A stretch of DNA of 64,000 bases from Lachancea kluyveri NRRL Y-12651 (lineage: Eukaryota > Ascomycota > Saccharomycetes > Saccharomycetales > Saccharomycetaceae). Shown here in pieces: positions 50,941 to 59,362 of this stretch. Below the pieces are notes generated by a model, which worked only from the letters and a program-made list of their open reading frames with translations, made no database searches and was not told the origin of the DNA. The position numbers and the translations under genes are program-made. The DNA lies in the NCBI GenBank assembly GCA_000149225.2, contig CM000690.1:186001-250000 (forward strand), given 5' to 3'. How positions within the stretch are numbered: the stretch's first letter is position 1; every line of letters starts with the position of its first letter.

Positions 50941-51687
50941 CTAGTTTCTGGAGTTGATGATGTCAACGAATTCTGGCTTCAAAGAAGCACCACCGACCAA
51001 GAAACCATCGACATCAGCCTTGTCCTTGAAGGTGACGGCGTTGCTACCGTTAGCGGAACCACCGTACAAGATTCTAATCTTTTCGGCAACGTCAGCACCC
51101 AACTTGGAAGCCAAGAACTTTCTGATAGAAGCGTGAATTTCTTGAGCATCTTCTGGGGTGGCAGCCAAACCGGTACCGATAGCCCAGACTGGTTCATAGG
51201 CAACGACAACGTTGGTCCAGTCTTGAACCTTGGCCAAGACAGCGTTCAATTGTCTTTCGACAACTTCCAAAGTGACACCAGCCTTCTTTTCTTCCAAAGT
51301 CTCACCGATACACAAGATGACACCAAGACCTTGGTCCAAAGCGAACTTGGTCTTTTCAGCAACCAAAGTGTCGTCTTCGTTGAAGTAGGTTCTTCTTTCA
51401 GAGTGACCCAAGATGACCCACTTGGCACCAACATCCTTGATTTGTTCAACAGAGTTTTCACCAGTGAAGGCACCAGTAGCCTTGACGTAAGAGTTTTGAG
51501 CACCAACGGTGACTTGTGGCTTAGCAGTCAAGCTAGCAGCGTATTCCAAGTATGGAGCTGGTGGACAGATAACGACTTCGACGTTTTCTGGGATAGAAGC
51601 GTTGTTCAATCTTTCAACAATTTCCTTGATAGATTTCTTGGAACCGTTTAGCTTGAAGTTACCACCGACAAAGAAAGTTCTGGCCAT
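50941..51687 (-). CDS. TPI1: Triose-phosphate isomerase
   Basis: 248 residues, the same length as S. cerevisiae Tpi1. Start [15 protein letters not shown] at 51687 (an ATG 15 codons upstream gives a non-homologous leader). Catalytic residues are visible: Lys in FKLNG (Lys12), His in ILGHSERR (His95) and Glu in [11 protein letters not shown] (Glu165). The phosphate-binding loop GGSANGSN is also intact. It interconverts dihydroxyacetone phosphate and glyceraldehyde-3-phosphate in the cytosol. Codon bias is extreme, as for abundant glycolytic enzymes. DET1 lies upstream on the same strand, as in S. cerevisiae. The promoter carries Gcr1- and Rap1-type sites. Confidence 0.98.
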   Translation of the reverse strand: MARTFFVGGNFKLNGSKKSIKEIVERLNNASIPENVEVVICPPAPYLEYAASLTAKPQVTVGAQNSYVKATGAFTGENSVEQIKDVGAKWVILGHSERRTYFNEDDTLVAEKTKFALDQGLGVILCIGETLEEKKAGVTLEVVERQLNAVLAKVQDWTNVVVAYEPVWAIGTGLAATPEDAQEIHASIRKFLASKLGADVAEKIRILYGGSANGSNAVTFKDKADVDGFLVGGASLKPEFVDIINSRN

Positions 51688-52371
51688 TGTGTGTATTTTA
51701 TTTGAGTTAGAGAGTTTGTTGTATGTGAACAAGAGCCAAACGGAAACTTTAGAGTCATGAAAAGGAGGTACTGATGCGTTCTCTTTTTATACACTTCCGT
51801 ATGGGCACCACCTTACAGGTCTACCATGAGCTTCCTTAACCCGGTGACGTTGAGTTTTGTGCCGGGAGCAATAAGAAGAAGCCGGGCACCACGAGAGGCC
51901 GGAAAAAGAAGAAGCCGGACGGAGCCTGACGCCACAGCACAGCAGGCGTATTTTACAAGGAGCGAAAAAACACATGTTTTCTAATTTCTGCATAAAACTG
52001 TATTGTGGAGTGGTTGGGCCCGTGCTTATGCCATCATGCCCGTAATAAAGACTCCAGGTCCACACTTGGTGTGTCCGTCTAGACGTCGGCCACTGTGTAT
52101 ACTCCGTCGGCAAGGAGGGATTGGGAAGCTTCTGCTTCTGCGCCCGCTCGATCTACAGCCCGTTGAATATGACTTTGGTTTGGAATATGTATTTACGAGC
52201 TACGTAGATGGGTGTGGTGAATGGGTTTTTTGATTGTGTCTCGGCCATGGGCAGGTAATACCAATTGGAAGAGTGCTACAGAACTCGTAAAACTCTTCCA
52301 TGTACAGAGAGAGAAAGAGAGAGAGGTGAGCCTATGGCAGTTGACGAATATATACGTGCTTCATCTGTTCG
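51688..52371 (-). promoter_or_regulatory. TPI1 promoter (TATA, Gcr1/Rap1 sites, CCGG-rich direct repeats)
   Basis: On the minus strand a TATAAAAAG box lies at 51783-51791. CTTCC (Gcr1 core, plus-strand reading) occurs at 51794-51798 and 51831-51835. The first touches a Rap1-like GCCCATACGG (minus, about 51796-51806). Upstream is an exact 13-base direct repeat AAGAAGAAGCCGG at 51873-51885 and 51906-51918. A TTAACCCGG close to a Reb1 site is at 51836-51844. An AG-rich tract lies at 52301-52326. Motifs are seen; factor binding is inferred from known glycolytic promoters. Confidence 0.65.
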
Positions 52372-53313
52372 TTAGCACCATTTTGGTAGTGTTGTTCGCA
52401 ATACGTATCTCCCTAACGTTTCATCCAACTCCATCACCACAATGCTGCCATTGGGCACATTGGTCATCGATTCAAATTCTTCATAAGTCCATCTGAACCA
52501 CTTCATCAGAAAGACTCTCAGATATATTCCGTGGGTCACCAGCGCAACAACGTCTCTTTTCTTCTTGCTGCCACGTTCAAAATGTCTAAACAACGTTTCT
52601 TGAAAGCTGGCACATCTATCGTAAACGTCGGCTGCACTTTCACCCTGAGGAAACCTGAAGAAGAAGTGTCCGTAGCTGGATCTGGTACTCATAACATGGG
52701 ACATCGCGCTTACCTCCTGGAAGTTACCGAAGTCCTGTTCTCTGATACGTGGTTCTTCCTTAACCCGATAGTGTAGGTATGTGTGGTCGCCCCCTGAAAG
52801 GTCCATGCTCGCTATGTTGGTGTTGCTCTCGCTATTTTCGTAGATACCGCTAGGAAAGATGGGGCATTGCCAATGTGCCAGTCTCTGGTTTCCTAGAGGC
52901 AGGTACTTTTCACCGTCACAGACCGTAACACCACAGTTTAGTTCGTTAAATTCATCCAGAACGTCGATGACGCCCTTTAAAGTCTCTCTGGTGCGTCTGT
53001 ACGGCGAGGTATAGAAGACAATGTTTGAATCTTTGCTTGTATTCAGTCTTTTGTAGTCTTGTTTCAACAGCTTGCGGCGGTCGTCGGGAATAGCATGTTT
53101 CCTTGTTAGTTCGCTGACTATACCATCAGCACCTTCGTCCAGATTCAAAAGTTTCAACAGCTCTACCCCTGTGTGCCTTGCTTGTCGCCAGCCTGCTTCT
53201 GTTAATGGTACCAAGTGATTAGGGGTATGCTGGTTGATACTTTTGTCCTTGTTAGAGGCACTCTCGCCATGTCTAATCAGCAGTATAAGCCTAGGCTTAT
53301 GAGGTGGATCCAT
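52372..53313 (-). CDS. DET1: Det1, histidine-phosphatase family acid phosphatase
   Basis: 313 residues (S. cerevisiae 334). Histidine-phosphatase superfamily (phosphoglycerate-mutase-like): the catalytic motif LIRHGESASN lies at about 11-20, a second conserved Arg in YTSPYRRTRETL (about 102-113), and the late catalytic His in VALVTHGIYLRVFLMKWF (about 265-282). Det1 in S. cerevisiae is an acid phosphatase reported to affect intracellular sterol movement (decreased ergosterol transport). It sits next to TPI1 as in S. cerevisiae (YDR051C/YDR050C). Full length, with no oddity beyond normal divergence. Confidence 0.94.
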   Translation of the reverse strand: MDPPHKPRLILLIRHGESASNKDKSINQHTPNHLVPLTEAGWRQARHTGVELLKLLNLDEGADGIVSELTRKHAIPDDRRKLLKQDYKRLNTSKDSNIVFYTSPYRRTRETLKGVIDVLDEFNELNCGVTVCDGEKYLPLGNQRLAHWQCPIFPSGIYENSESNTNIASMDLSGGDHTYLHYRVKEEPRIREQDFGNFQEVSAMSHVMSTRSSYGHFFFRFPQGESAADVYDRCASFQETLFRHFERGSKKKRDVVALVTHGIYLRVFLMKWFRWTYEEFESMTNVPNGSIVVMELDETLGRYVLRTTLPKWC

Positions 53314-53542
53314 AATTCTCTTGTAAACTACTGTTTTTAAATATGTTTACACATTCTGCCATTTATTCGCAGTTAGCGGAACTTTCAAGCCTTCTTTACT
53401 TCGACAAAGTTCGAACACCCAAAAGCAAAACTACAGGATATCATTTTTTTTTTTAAAGAAAGAAAAAAAAAAAAAAAGAGAAGTATTTGTGAAGAACCAG
53501 GTGACATAGAGTATAGATACACATTACCTGCCACAATCGAAA

Positions 53543-54140
53543 ATGTCCTTGTTACGTCCTTTTATGTTGACCCGTTTTACTACATACTCTTTAGCATTAT
53601 ACTCCACGAGAAGGCATGCTAGTTGGTTTTCCAAGATCCTGTATCCTTTCTCTCAACCAAACCAATCTGCAACAGACTCTTACAAGCCTTCTGGTTACAA
53701 TGGAAACCAGTGTTTTTTGCCAGTGCGCAGCAACGATGAGCTGAATGAAGTGTTGACTTTTAACAATCATAAGCCTTTGATTCTGAATTTTACCGTTAGG
53801 GGCAATGATACCTGCAATAAGTTGACTGGAGCTTTGAATAGAATTGTGTTGTTAGAAACTGACAAGAAGATAAACATTGTGGATGTGGAAACAGATTACC
53901 ATGATACCAGAGAGGGTATGATGAGATTTGGAGTATGTCACAAAATATTTTTTTTATAGCATACAACTTTCCAAAACCAAAGGTACTAACTTTTCATCGC
54001 ATATATAGGTCAAAGAAATTCCAACACTTGTTGCAGTTCGCAAGACTTTCCCAGTTGACCACTACAACGTACCCGATCTGCGCAACTCCGAAGTGGACTG
54101 GCTAGATTTAAAGAGATGGGTCGAGAAAAATGCAGACTAA
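53543..54140 (+). CDS. Spliced thioredoxin-fold protein, probably mitochondrial (53543..53932, 54009..54140)
   Basis: Exon 1 (130 codons) ends at a perfect GTATGT donor (53933-53938). TACTAAC is at 53984-53990 and TAG acceptor ends at 54008. The phase-0 join restores a thioredoxin-like C-terminal half, …MMRFG/VKEIPTLVAV…, including the conserved Ile-cisPro-Thr loop, and stops at 54140 (173 residues). Without splicing the frame ends 8 codons into the intron. The N-terminus (MSLLRPFMLTRFTTYSLALYSTRRHASWF) looks like a mitochondrial presequence. Where thioredoxins have CGPC, this protein has a single-cysteine segment, NFTVRGNDTCNKL (about 81-93), so it may not be a dithiol reductase. I do not recognise a S. 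cerevisiae orthologue. Confidence 0.85.
53933..54008 (+). other. Spliceosomal intron in the thioredoxin-fold gene
   Basis: A 76-base intron with consensus GTATGT, TACTAAC (branch adenosine 53989, 19 bases before the acceptor) and TAG. All three elements are canonical for Saccharomycetaceae, and the splice is phase 0. Confidence 0.93.
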
Positions 54141-54621
54141 CTGCTTGGACCCTTTTGCATATAATATATACTTTAAACGTATCGTGTGGTTCGGTATTTG
54201 GTTAGGTAGCTAAAAAAAAAAAACGGTCAACGCCTTATTGAAGCTCCATTGCTGCGGCATCTGCCTTCATGCCCTTGAGGCACCAAACCGAGCCTATTGG
54301 CGACATCACAAGAAAAGAAAAACTGTCACGTTCGGGAAGGCATCCGAGACAGGGATGGTGCGGCGAGTACATCACAAATAAATTACAGCAGCTGGATGTT
54401 GAAGGGAGGGTTCAATACAAAAAGTGGAGAAAACACTCCATTCAACGTTCAGTTCTCGCCTTACGCTGCCAGAAAAGCAAGAACTGGTTTACTGGAAACT
54501 TTTTTTGTCATTTTTTTTCTTTTTTTCTCATGGTATGCTATCCTGTCACCCTATTACAAAAGGGAAAGGAAACCTCCGATAGGGTGTTTCCATTTCAATA
54601 GCAGTTGTAGATAACTAAATA
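54141..54621 (+). promoter_or_regulatory. TAT1-like gene promoter
   Basis: About 480 bases. A TGCGGCATC element lies at about 54253-54261 and a nearby AGGC/GCCT-rich stretch (54262-54285) recalls sequences before the next two permeases. GATAAC lies at 54609-54614, just before the ATG. The overlapping short plus frames at 54269 and 54297 are not supported. Known yeast permease promoters use Stp1/2 (GCGGC-type) and GATA factors; that link is inferred. Confidence 0.45.
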
Positions 54622-56373
54622 ATGAGCTCGGATATGTCCACCGCAAATTCCAAAAAAGAAGAGGAGTCTACGTATGCGATTATTCAAACATCCTCACCTT
54701 GCTCTAAAAAGTATTCCTATATTTCCGGACAGGTTAACAGGTTTATTAATTCTTTTAGAAGAAAAGGTGAGAGTGAAGATGTTAAGGAATTGAAAGGAGA
54801 GAATGAGGAATGTGGGGCTGCCACCAAAATGAAAAAAAGCATCAAATCTCGTCATTTATTGATGATATCACTAGGTACCGGTATTGGCACAGGTTTGCTT
54901 GTTGGAAATGGTAAGGCACTGGCCAAAGCTGGACCTGCAGGTTTAGTTATAGGGTATGCAGTTGCCTCGATTATGCTATACTGTATTATCCAGGCCGCTG
55001 GTGAGTTGGGTATTTGTTATTCTGGGATGGCTGGTAACTACACGGCGTATTCGTCACTGTTGGTAGACCCCGCTTTAGGTTTTTCAGTTTCCTGGGTCTA
55101 CTGTGTGCAATGGATGACAGTTTTACCTCTACAATTGGTTACCGCTGCAATGACTGTTAGATACTGGACAAATGCCAACCCGGACATATTTGTCGCTGTA
55201 TTTTTCGTTGTAATAATGGTGATTAATATGTTTGGTGCTAAAGGTTATGCTGAAGCAGAGTTCCTGTTCAACATATGCAAAGTATTGATGATTGCTGGGT
55301 TTGTTATCTTGGGTATTGCTATAAATTGTGGCGGTGCCGGTACCAGTGGATATATTGGTGCTAAGTATTGGCATTCGCCAGGTTCATTTGCTGCTGGTTT
55401 TAAAGGTGTTTGTTACGTGTTCTGTTACGCAGCTTTTAGCTACGGTGGTATTGAAGTCATGGTATTGACAGCTAGTGAGCAAGAAAATCCAAGGAAATCT
55501 ATCCCAAATGCTTGTAAGAAAGTCATTTACCGTATACTGATGATTTACATGCTGACTACAATCATTGTATGTTTCCTAGTTCCATACAACAGCAGCGAGT
55601 TGATGGGTTCTTCCGGCGAGTCTGCATCACATGCCTCCCCACTTGTCATTGCTGTTGCATCGCATGGTGTTAAGATCGTCCCACATATTATAAATGCCGT
55701 CATATTAATCTCGGTCATTTCTGTTGGCAACTCCTCAATGTATTCTGCTCCTAGACTATTACTATCTCTGTCTGAGCAAGGTTACGCTCCAAAATTTTTA
55801 AATTACGTGGATAGACAAGGTAGACCATTGATTTGTTTTGCCATTACCTTGCTAGTTGCGTTAATTGCATTTGTCGCCGCGTCCGACGCCGAAGAGGATA
55901 TATTTGCTTGGCTATTGGCGATCTCAGGGTTATCCCAAATCTTCATCTGGACTTCCATATGCCTTTCCCATGTTAGATTCAGAGATGCGATGCACGCACA
56001 AGGTCTTTCTTTGGGACAAATCGGTTACAAATCACAAACAGGTTATTGGGGTTCGTGGTTTGCCATAGTTATAAGTGTTTTGGTGTTAATTGCCCAGTTC
56101 TGGGTTGCAATTGCACCAATTGGTGAAGAAGGTAGATTAAATGCAGAAACATTTTTCCAGAATTACTTGGCTTTCCCAATTTTGTTGGGTGCTTACTTTG
56201 GCTATAAAGTTTATCACAAAGACTGGAGATTATGCATTCCAGCAAGTGAGGTAGATTTGTCCTCCCACAGAAATATATCTGATGAAGAGATATTGAGACA
56301 AGAAGATTACGAATGGAATGAGAAGATGTCCAATTCTTCCATTTGGGTTAGGCTGTGCCATTTTTGGTGCTGA
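54622..56373 (+). CDS. TAT1: Tat1-like amino-acid permease
   Basis: 583 residues (S. cerevisiae Tat1 619). AAT/YAT permease with 12 membrane segments from about 78 to 545. The first-helix signature [20 protein letters not shown] is complete. Stretches such as GPAGLVIGYAVASIMLYCII, QAAGELGICYSG, VLPLQLVTAAMTVRYW and FKGVCYVFCYAAFSYGGIEV follow Tat1 rather than Bap2 (e.g. PLQLVTAAMT versus PLELVTSSMT). The C-terminus ends in HFWC, the Phe-Trp-Cys that is palmitoylated in related permeases. Tat1 imports valine, leucine, isoleucine, tyrosine and others across the plasma membrane. First of three tandem permeases on this strand. Confidence 0.93.
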   Translation: MSSDMSTANSKKEEESTYAIIQTSSPCSKKYSYISGQVNRFINSFRRKGESEDVKELKGENEECGAATKMKKSIKSRHLLMISLGTGIGTGLLVGNGKALAKAGPAGLVIGYAVASIMLYCIIQAAGELGICYSGMAGNYTAYSSLLVDPALGFSVSWVYCVQWMTVLPLQLVTAAMTVRYWTNANPDIFVAVFFVVIMVINMFGAKGYAEAEFLFNICKVLMIAGFVILGIAINCGGAGTSGYIGAKYWHSPGSFAAGFKGVCYVFCYAAFSYGGIEVMVLTASEQENPRKSIPNACKKVIYRILMIYMLTTIIVCFLVPYNSSELMGSSGESASHASPLVIAVASHGVKIVPHIINAVILISVISVGNSSMYSAPRLLLSLSEQGYAPKFLNYVDRQGRPLICFAITLLVALIAFVAASDAEEDIFAWLLAISGLSQIFIWTSICLSHVRFRDAMHAQGLSLGQIGYKSQTGYWGSWFAIVISVLVLIAQFWVAIAPIGEEGRLNAETFFQNYLAFPILLGAYFGYKVYHKDWRLCIPASEVDLSSHRNISDEEILRQEDYEWNEKMSNSSIWVRLCHFWC

Positions 56374-56977
56374 ACATGTTCAATGGAACAATGACGCTCG
56401 AGGCATCAATTCGAATTTTGGTAAGAATATTTTATTTTTTTTTTCTTACTTTAATTGAATACCCCATATAGAAACTTTTGGTAATAGATAGAACATTTTA
56501 TTCTCTTGATAGTAGCATTCCATGAATAACGGTATAATTCGTTTAAGTTTCTCTGTTTGTCTAAAGCAAGCCACAGAACCGTAGTATTTGCTTTTTTGCG
56601 GCGGTAAAAGGCATCTTTTCTTCCTTTGTAGGTTCTGTGCCGTGCGATGGGCCTTTTTATTCGGTCATGAAGAAGAGGAAAAATATATGGTCGAATAAAA
56701 AAAAAAGGCCCTGCCGCACTCGAACAACCACATTAACAGTCATGCATCAAACCCTTCTGGTTTTTTTCCCACAATTTGATGACCCGGTTACTGTAGGAGT
56801 ATAATATCCACTCGTCTTATCAGCAAATGTAAACAGAACGGAACTTATAGTAGTTGTTTTTTTTTTCCAAAAGCATTTTCTTTTTCCTTGCAGATATTAT
56901 TTAAAAAGTCAGCACTTGCTGGGATTTTATTTTTGCATTGTTTAGATATCTGAGGAAACAACAACTATCTCAATCAT
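56374..56977 (+). promoter_or_regulatory. Promoter of second permease, with inverted repeat and GCGGC/GGCATC elements
   Basis: About 600 bases. TGCGGCGG at 56597-56604 is followed by AAAGGCATCTTTT (56607-56619). An inverted repeat GGGCCTTTTTATTCG (56649-56663) pairs with a complementary copy with a longer A-run (56692-56711), and its edge carries TGCCGCA (56712-56718), a GCGGC core on minus. The same AGGCATCTTTTT word recurs before the third permease. The GCGGC elements resemble Stp1/Stp2 sites of amino-acid-induced permease genes. Confidence 0.5.
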
Positions 56978-58762
56978 ATGAGTTACTCCGAGGACCTATC
57001 TGCAAAAAATACCAAATCCAATACTATAGCGGTCGAGATTCCAATAGACACAGAATCCGTCCACTCACAGCATGGTTTTGTAAGGAACTTTATGGACTCG
57101 TTCAAAAGGGCCGAGCCTCAAGGGCAAACCATCAGAGAGGAGAAGCTAGAAAATGGATTGGAAACCGTACGTACCAATGACTATAATGCGACTCAGAAAA
57201 AAATGAAACAGACCATGAAGTCTAGACACATTACCATGATTTCCCTTGGTACGGGTATTGGTACGGGTTTGTTAGTTGCAAATGGTAAAGCTTTACATTT
57301 TGGTGGTCCAGGAGGTTTGGTAATTGGTTACGTCACTACAAGTACCATGCTTTACTGTGTCATTCAGGCGTGTTGTGAACTCGGTGTCAGCTATGCAACC
57401 TTGCCAGGTAACTATAATTCATATCCTTCTTTCTTGGTTGACTCGGGCTTCAATTTCGCTGTCGCATGGGTCTATGGTCTACAATGGGCTATTGTGTTGC
57501 CGTTAGAATTAGTTACTTCTTCTATGACCATCAAGTACTGGAATGATTCCATCAATCCCGATGTATTCGTTGCGATTTTCTACTGTTTTATCGTTTTCAT
57601 CCATTTTTTCGGTTCTCAGGGTTACGCAGAGTCTGAATTTATCTTCAATTCCTGCAAAGTTCTGATGATGGTGGGTTTTATTATTATGGGTATTTCAGTT
57701 AACTGTGGTGCTAGTAAATCCGGTTACATTGGCGGCAAATACTGGCACACGCCAGGTGCCTTTGTTGGTGAAAAGGCCATCGATCACTTCAAAGGTATCT
57801 GTTCCGTTTGGGTTCAAAGCGCTTTCGCATATGGTGGCTCTGAATTTATTGCATTGACCGCTGCAGAGCAGACCAACCCAAGAAAGTCCGTTCCAAAGGC
57901 AACAAAGAGATGGCTATACAGAGTGCTAATAGTCTTTTTAACTCCAATCATTCTCGTTGGCTTTCTAGTTCCATACGACTCACCACTTCTGCTTGGCTCC
58001 CCTGGGCAAGCGGCTTCGCACGCCTCACCATTTGTCATCGCTGCTGCATCTCATGGTGTCAAAGTCGTTCCACACATTATCAACGCCGTTATTTTGATCT
58101 CTGTCATTTCCGTCGGTAATTCTGCTTTCTACTCTGCCCCACGTATCCTGTTGTCTCTTGCAGAGCAGGGAATGGGACCCAAGGTGTTCACCTACGTCGA
58201 CAGAAAGGGCCGTCCATTAGTTACTATGCTCTTCGTTGCAATCTTTGGCTTGATATCCTTTGTGGCTGCATCCGACAACGAAGAAACCGTTTTCACCTGG
58301 TTGAGTGCCATTGTCAGTTTATCCCAACTTTTCACTTGGAGTGCAATCAGTTTATCCCATATCAGATTCAGAGACGCAATGAAAACACAAGGAAGATCTC
58401 TAGGCGAGCTGGGCTACAAAGCCAACACTGGTTATTGGGGATCATGGTATGCCATAGCTTTCAACATTATAGTTTTAGCAGCCCAGTTTTGGGTTGCTAT
58501 TGCACCGATCGGAAACGGAGGAAAATTAGACGTGAACAATTTCTTCCAAAATTACTTAGCATTCCCAGTCTTGGTGTTCTTTTACTTTGGCTACAAATTG
58601 TGGTATAGGGATTGGAAACTATTCATACCGGCTGACAAAGTTGATTTGGAAAGCCATAGAAAGATCTTCGATGCTGACCTGATCAAACAAGAAGACTTCG
58701 AACACAAAGAAAGAATTAGAAATTCTTCCTTCTGGGTCAGGGCCCTAGATTTCTGGTGTTAA
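56978..58762 (+). CDS. BAP2: Bap2/Bap3-like branched-chain amino-acid permease
   Basis: 594 residues (S. cerevisiae Bap2 609, Bap3 604). Twelve-helix YAT permease with [21 protein letters not shown] at about 77-97, ALHFGGPGGLVIGY, PLELVTSSMTIKYWNDSINPD and a C-terminal FWC. The N-terminal cytosolic tail (NFMDSFKRAEPQ) carries the FxxSFKRA block shared with the third copy and with Bap2. Bap2/Bap3 import leucine, isoleucine and valine, and are induced through the Ssy1-Ptr3-Ssy5 sensor and Stp1/2. Because the genome appears unduplicated, this gene is co-orthologous to BAP2 and BAP3 rather than to one of them. Confidence 0.9.
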   Translation: MSYSEDLSAKNTKSNTIAVEIPIDTESVHSQHGFVRNFMDSFKRAEPQGQTIREEKLENGLETVRTNDYNATQKKMKQTMKSRHITMISLGTGIGTGLLVANGKALHFGGPGGLVIGYVTTSTMLYCVIQACCELGVSYATLPGNYNSYPSFLVDSGFNFAVAWVYGLQWAIVLPLELVTSSMTIKYWNDSINPDVFVAIFYCFIVFIHFFGSQGYAESEFIFNSCKVLMMVGFIIMGISVNCGASKSGYIGGKYWHTPGAFVGEKAIDHFKGICSVWVQSAFAYGGSEFIALTAAEQTNPRKSVPKATKRWLYRVLIVFLTPIILVGFLVPYDSPLLLGSPGQAASHASPFVIAAASHGVKVVPHIINAVILISVISVGNSAFYSAPRILLSLAEQGMGPKVFTYVDRKGRPLVTMLFVAIFGLISFVAASDNEETVFTWLSAIVSLSQLFTWSAISLSHIRFRDAMKTQGRSLGELGYKANTGYWGSWYAIAFNIIVLAAQFWVAIAPIGNGGKLDVNNFFQNYLAFPVLVFFYFGYKLWYRDWKLFIPADKVDLESHRKIFDADLIKQEDFEHKERIRNSSFWVRALDFWC

Positions 58763-58864
58763 TAGACCATTTGCATGTATAATTCTAAATCGCTTGTATA
58801 TAGTATACAAGTAATATCCAATGATAGCTAACGGTATTCCTCTTTCCAGCGAGAGATGGTACTC

Positions 58865-58894
58865 TCACACGTGACAACACATAGTCACGTGTGA
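58865..58894. repeat. 11-bp inverted repeat carrying two CACGTG boxes, 8-nt spacer
   Basis: TCACACGTGAC (58865-58875), spacer AACACATA, then GTCACGTGTGA (58884-58894). The arms are exact reverse complements. The CACGTG cores lie at 58868-58873 and 58886-58891. Arm core and spacer length match the inverted repeat between PFF1 and HEM12. Confidence 0.93.
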
Positions 58895-58928
58895 TTAACG
58901 TTATTTATGATTTGGACCCTTTTGAAGG

Positions 58929-58994
58929 CCAAGGCATCTTTTTCCCCATTTTTTCGAGAAAGAAACTTACAAAAAGAAAAAAAAGATGCCTTGG
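58929..58994. repeat. 15-bp inverted repeat with GGCATC cores
   Basis: CCAAGGCATCTTTTT (58929-58943) and AAAAAGATGCCTTGG (58980-58994) are exact reverse complements separated by 36 bases. The AGGCATCTTTT part also occurs singly before the second permease (about 56609-56619). Confidence 0.93.
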
Positions 58995-59362
58995 TTGTGA
59001 CAAACTTGGCCTAGAAAAGTCGTTAAACAGAAGGCTTGTAAGCAAAAGAAACAATCAGGTTGTTTCTTTTTACTGCGTGGGTCACAAACCTCTACAGCAC
59101 ACATATCCATTCGCCCCAGTTATGGTGGAGGATGCAGGCTAAACCGGTTCCGCTATCCGGTGATGCCTATGTTGCGAAGGCATCAAAATGGCAATAGTCG
59201 AAAAAGGTGTCACCTAGTTTAAAAAAAAAACAACGAAAGGTTGAAAGAATATCTGTAACCATATAAATAACAAATTCTTCCCCTGTTATTTTTTTTTTTT
59301 CAATCTATCGCACACCTCGCTATCCTTAATACTTATCCAATTTCTCGGATACTACTAGGACA

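Larger units (their letters stand above)
58763..59362 (+). promoter_or_regulatory. Promoter of third permease with paired E-boxes and GGCATC dyads
   Basis: About 600 bases. A perfect 11-bp inverted repeat with two CACGTG boxes lies at 58865-58894. A perfect 15-bp inverted repeat CCAAGGCATCTTTTT / AAAAAGATGCCTTGG lies at 58929-58943 and 58980-58994. A GATGCCT…AGGCATC pair follows near 59160-59187. CCGGTTCCGC near 59144 is one base from the Leu3 consensus CCGGNNCCGG, and TATAAATA-like sequence is near 59264. Leu3 and Stp1/2 both control BAP2 in S. cerevisiae; use here is inferred. Confidence 0.5.

Noticed and set aside
50917-51651. 244-codon frame opposite TPI1
   Set aside because: Antisense shadow produced by the strong codon bias of TPI1.
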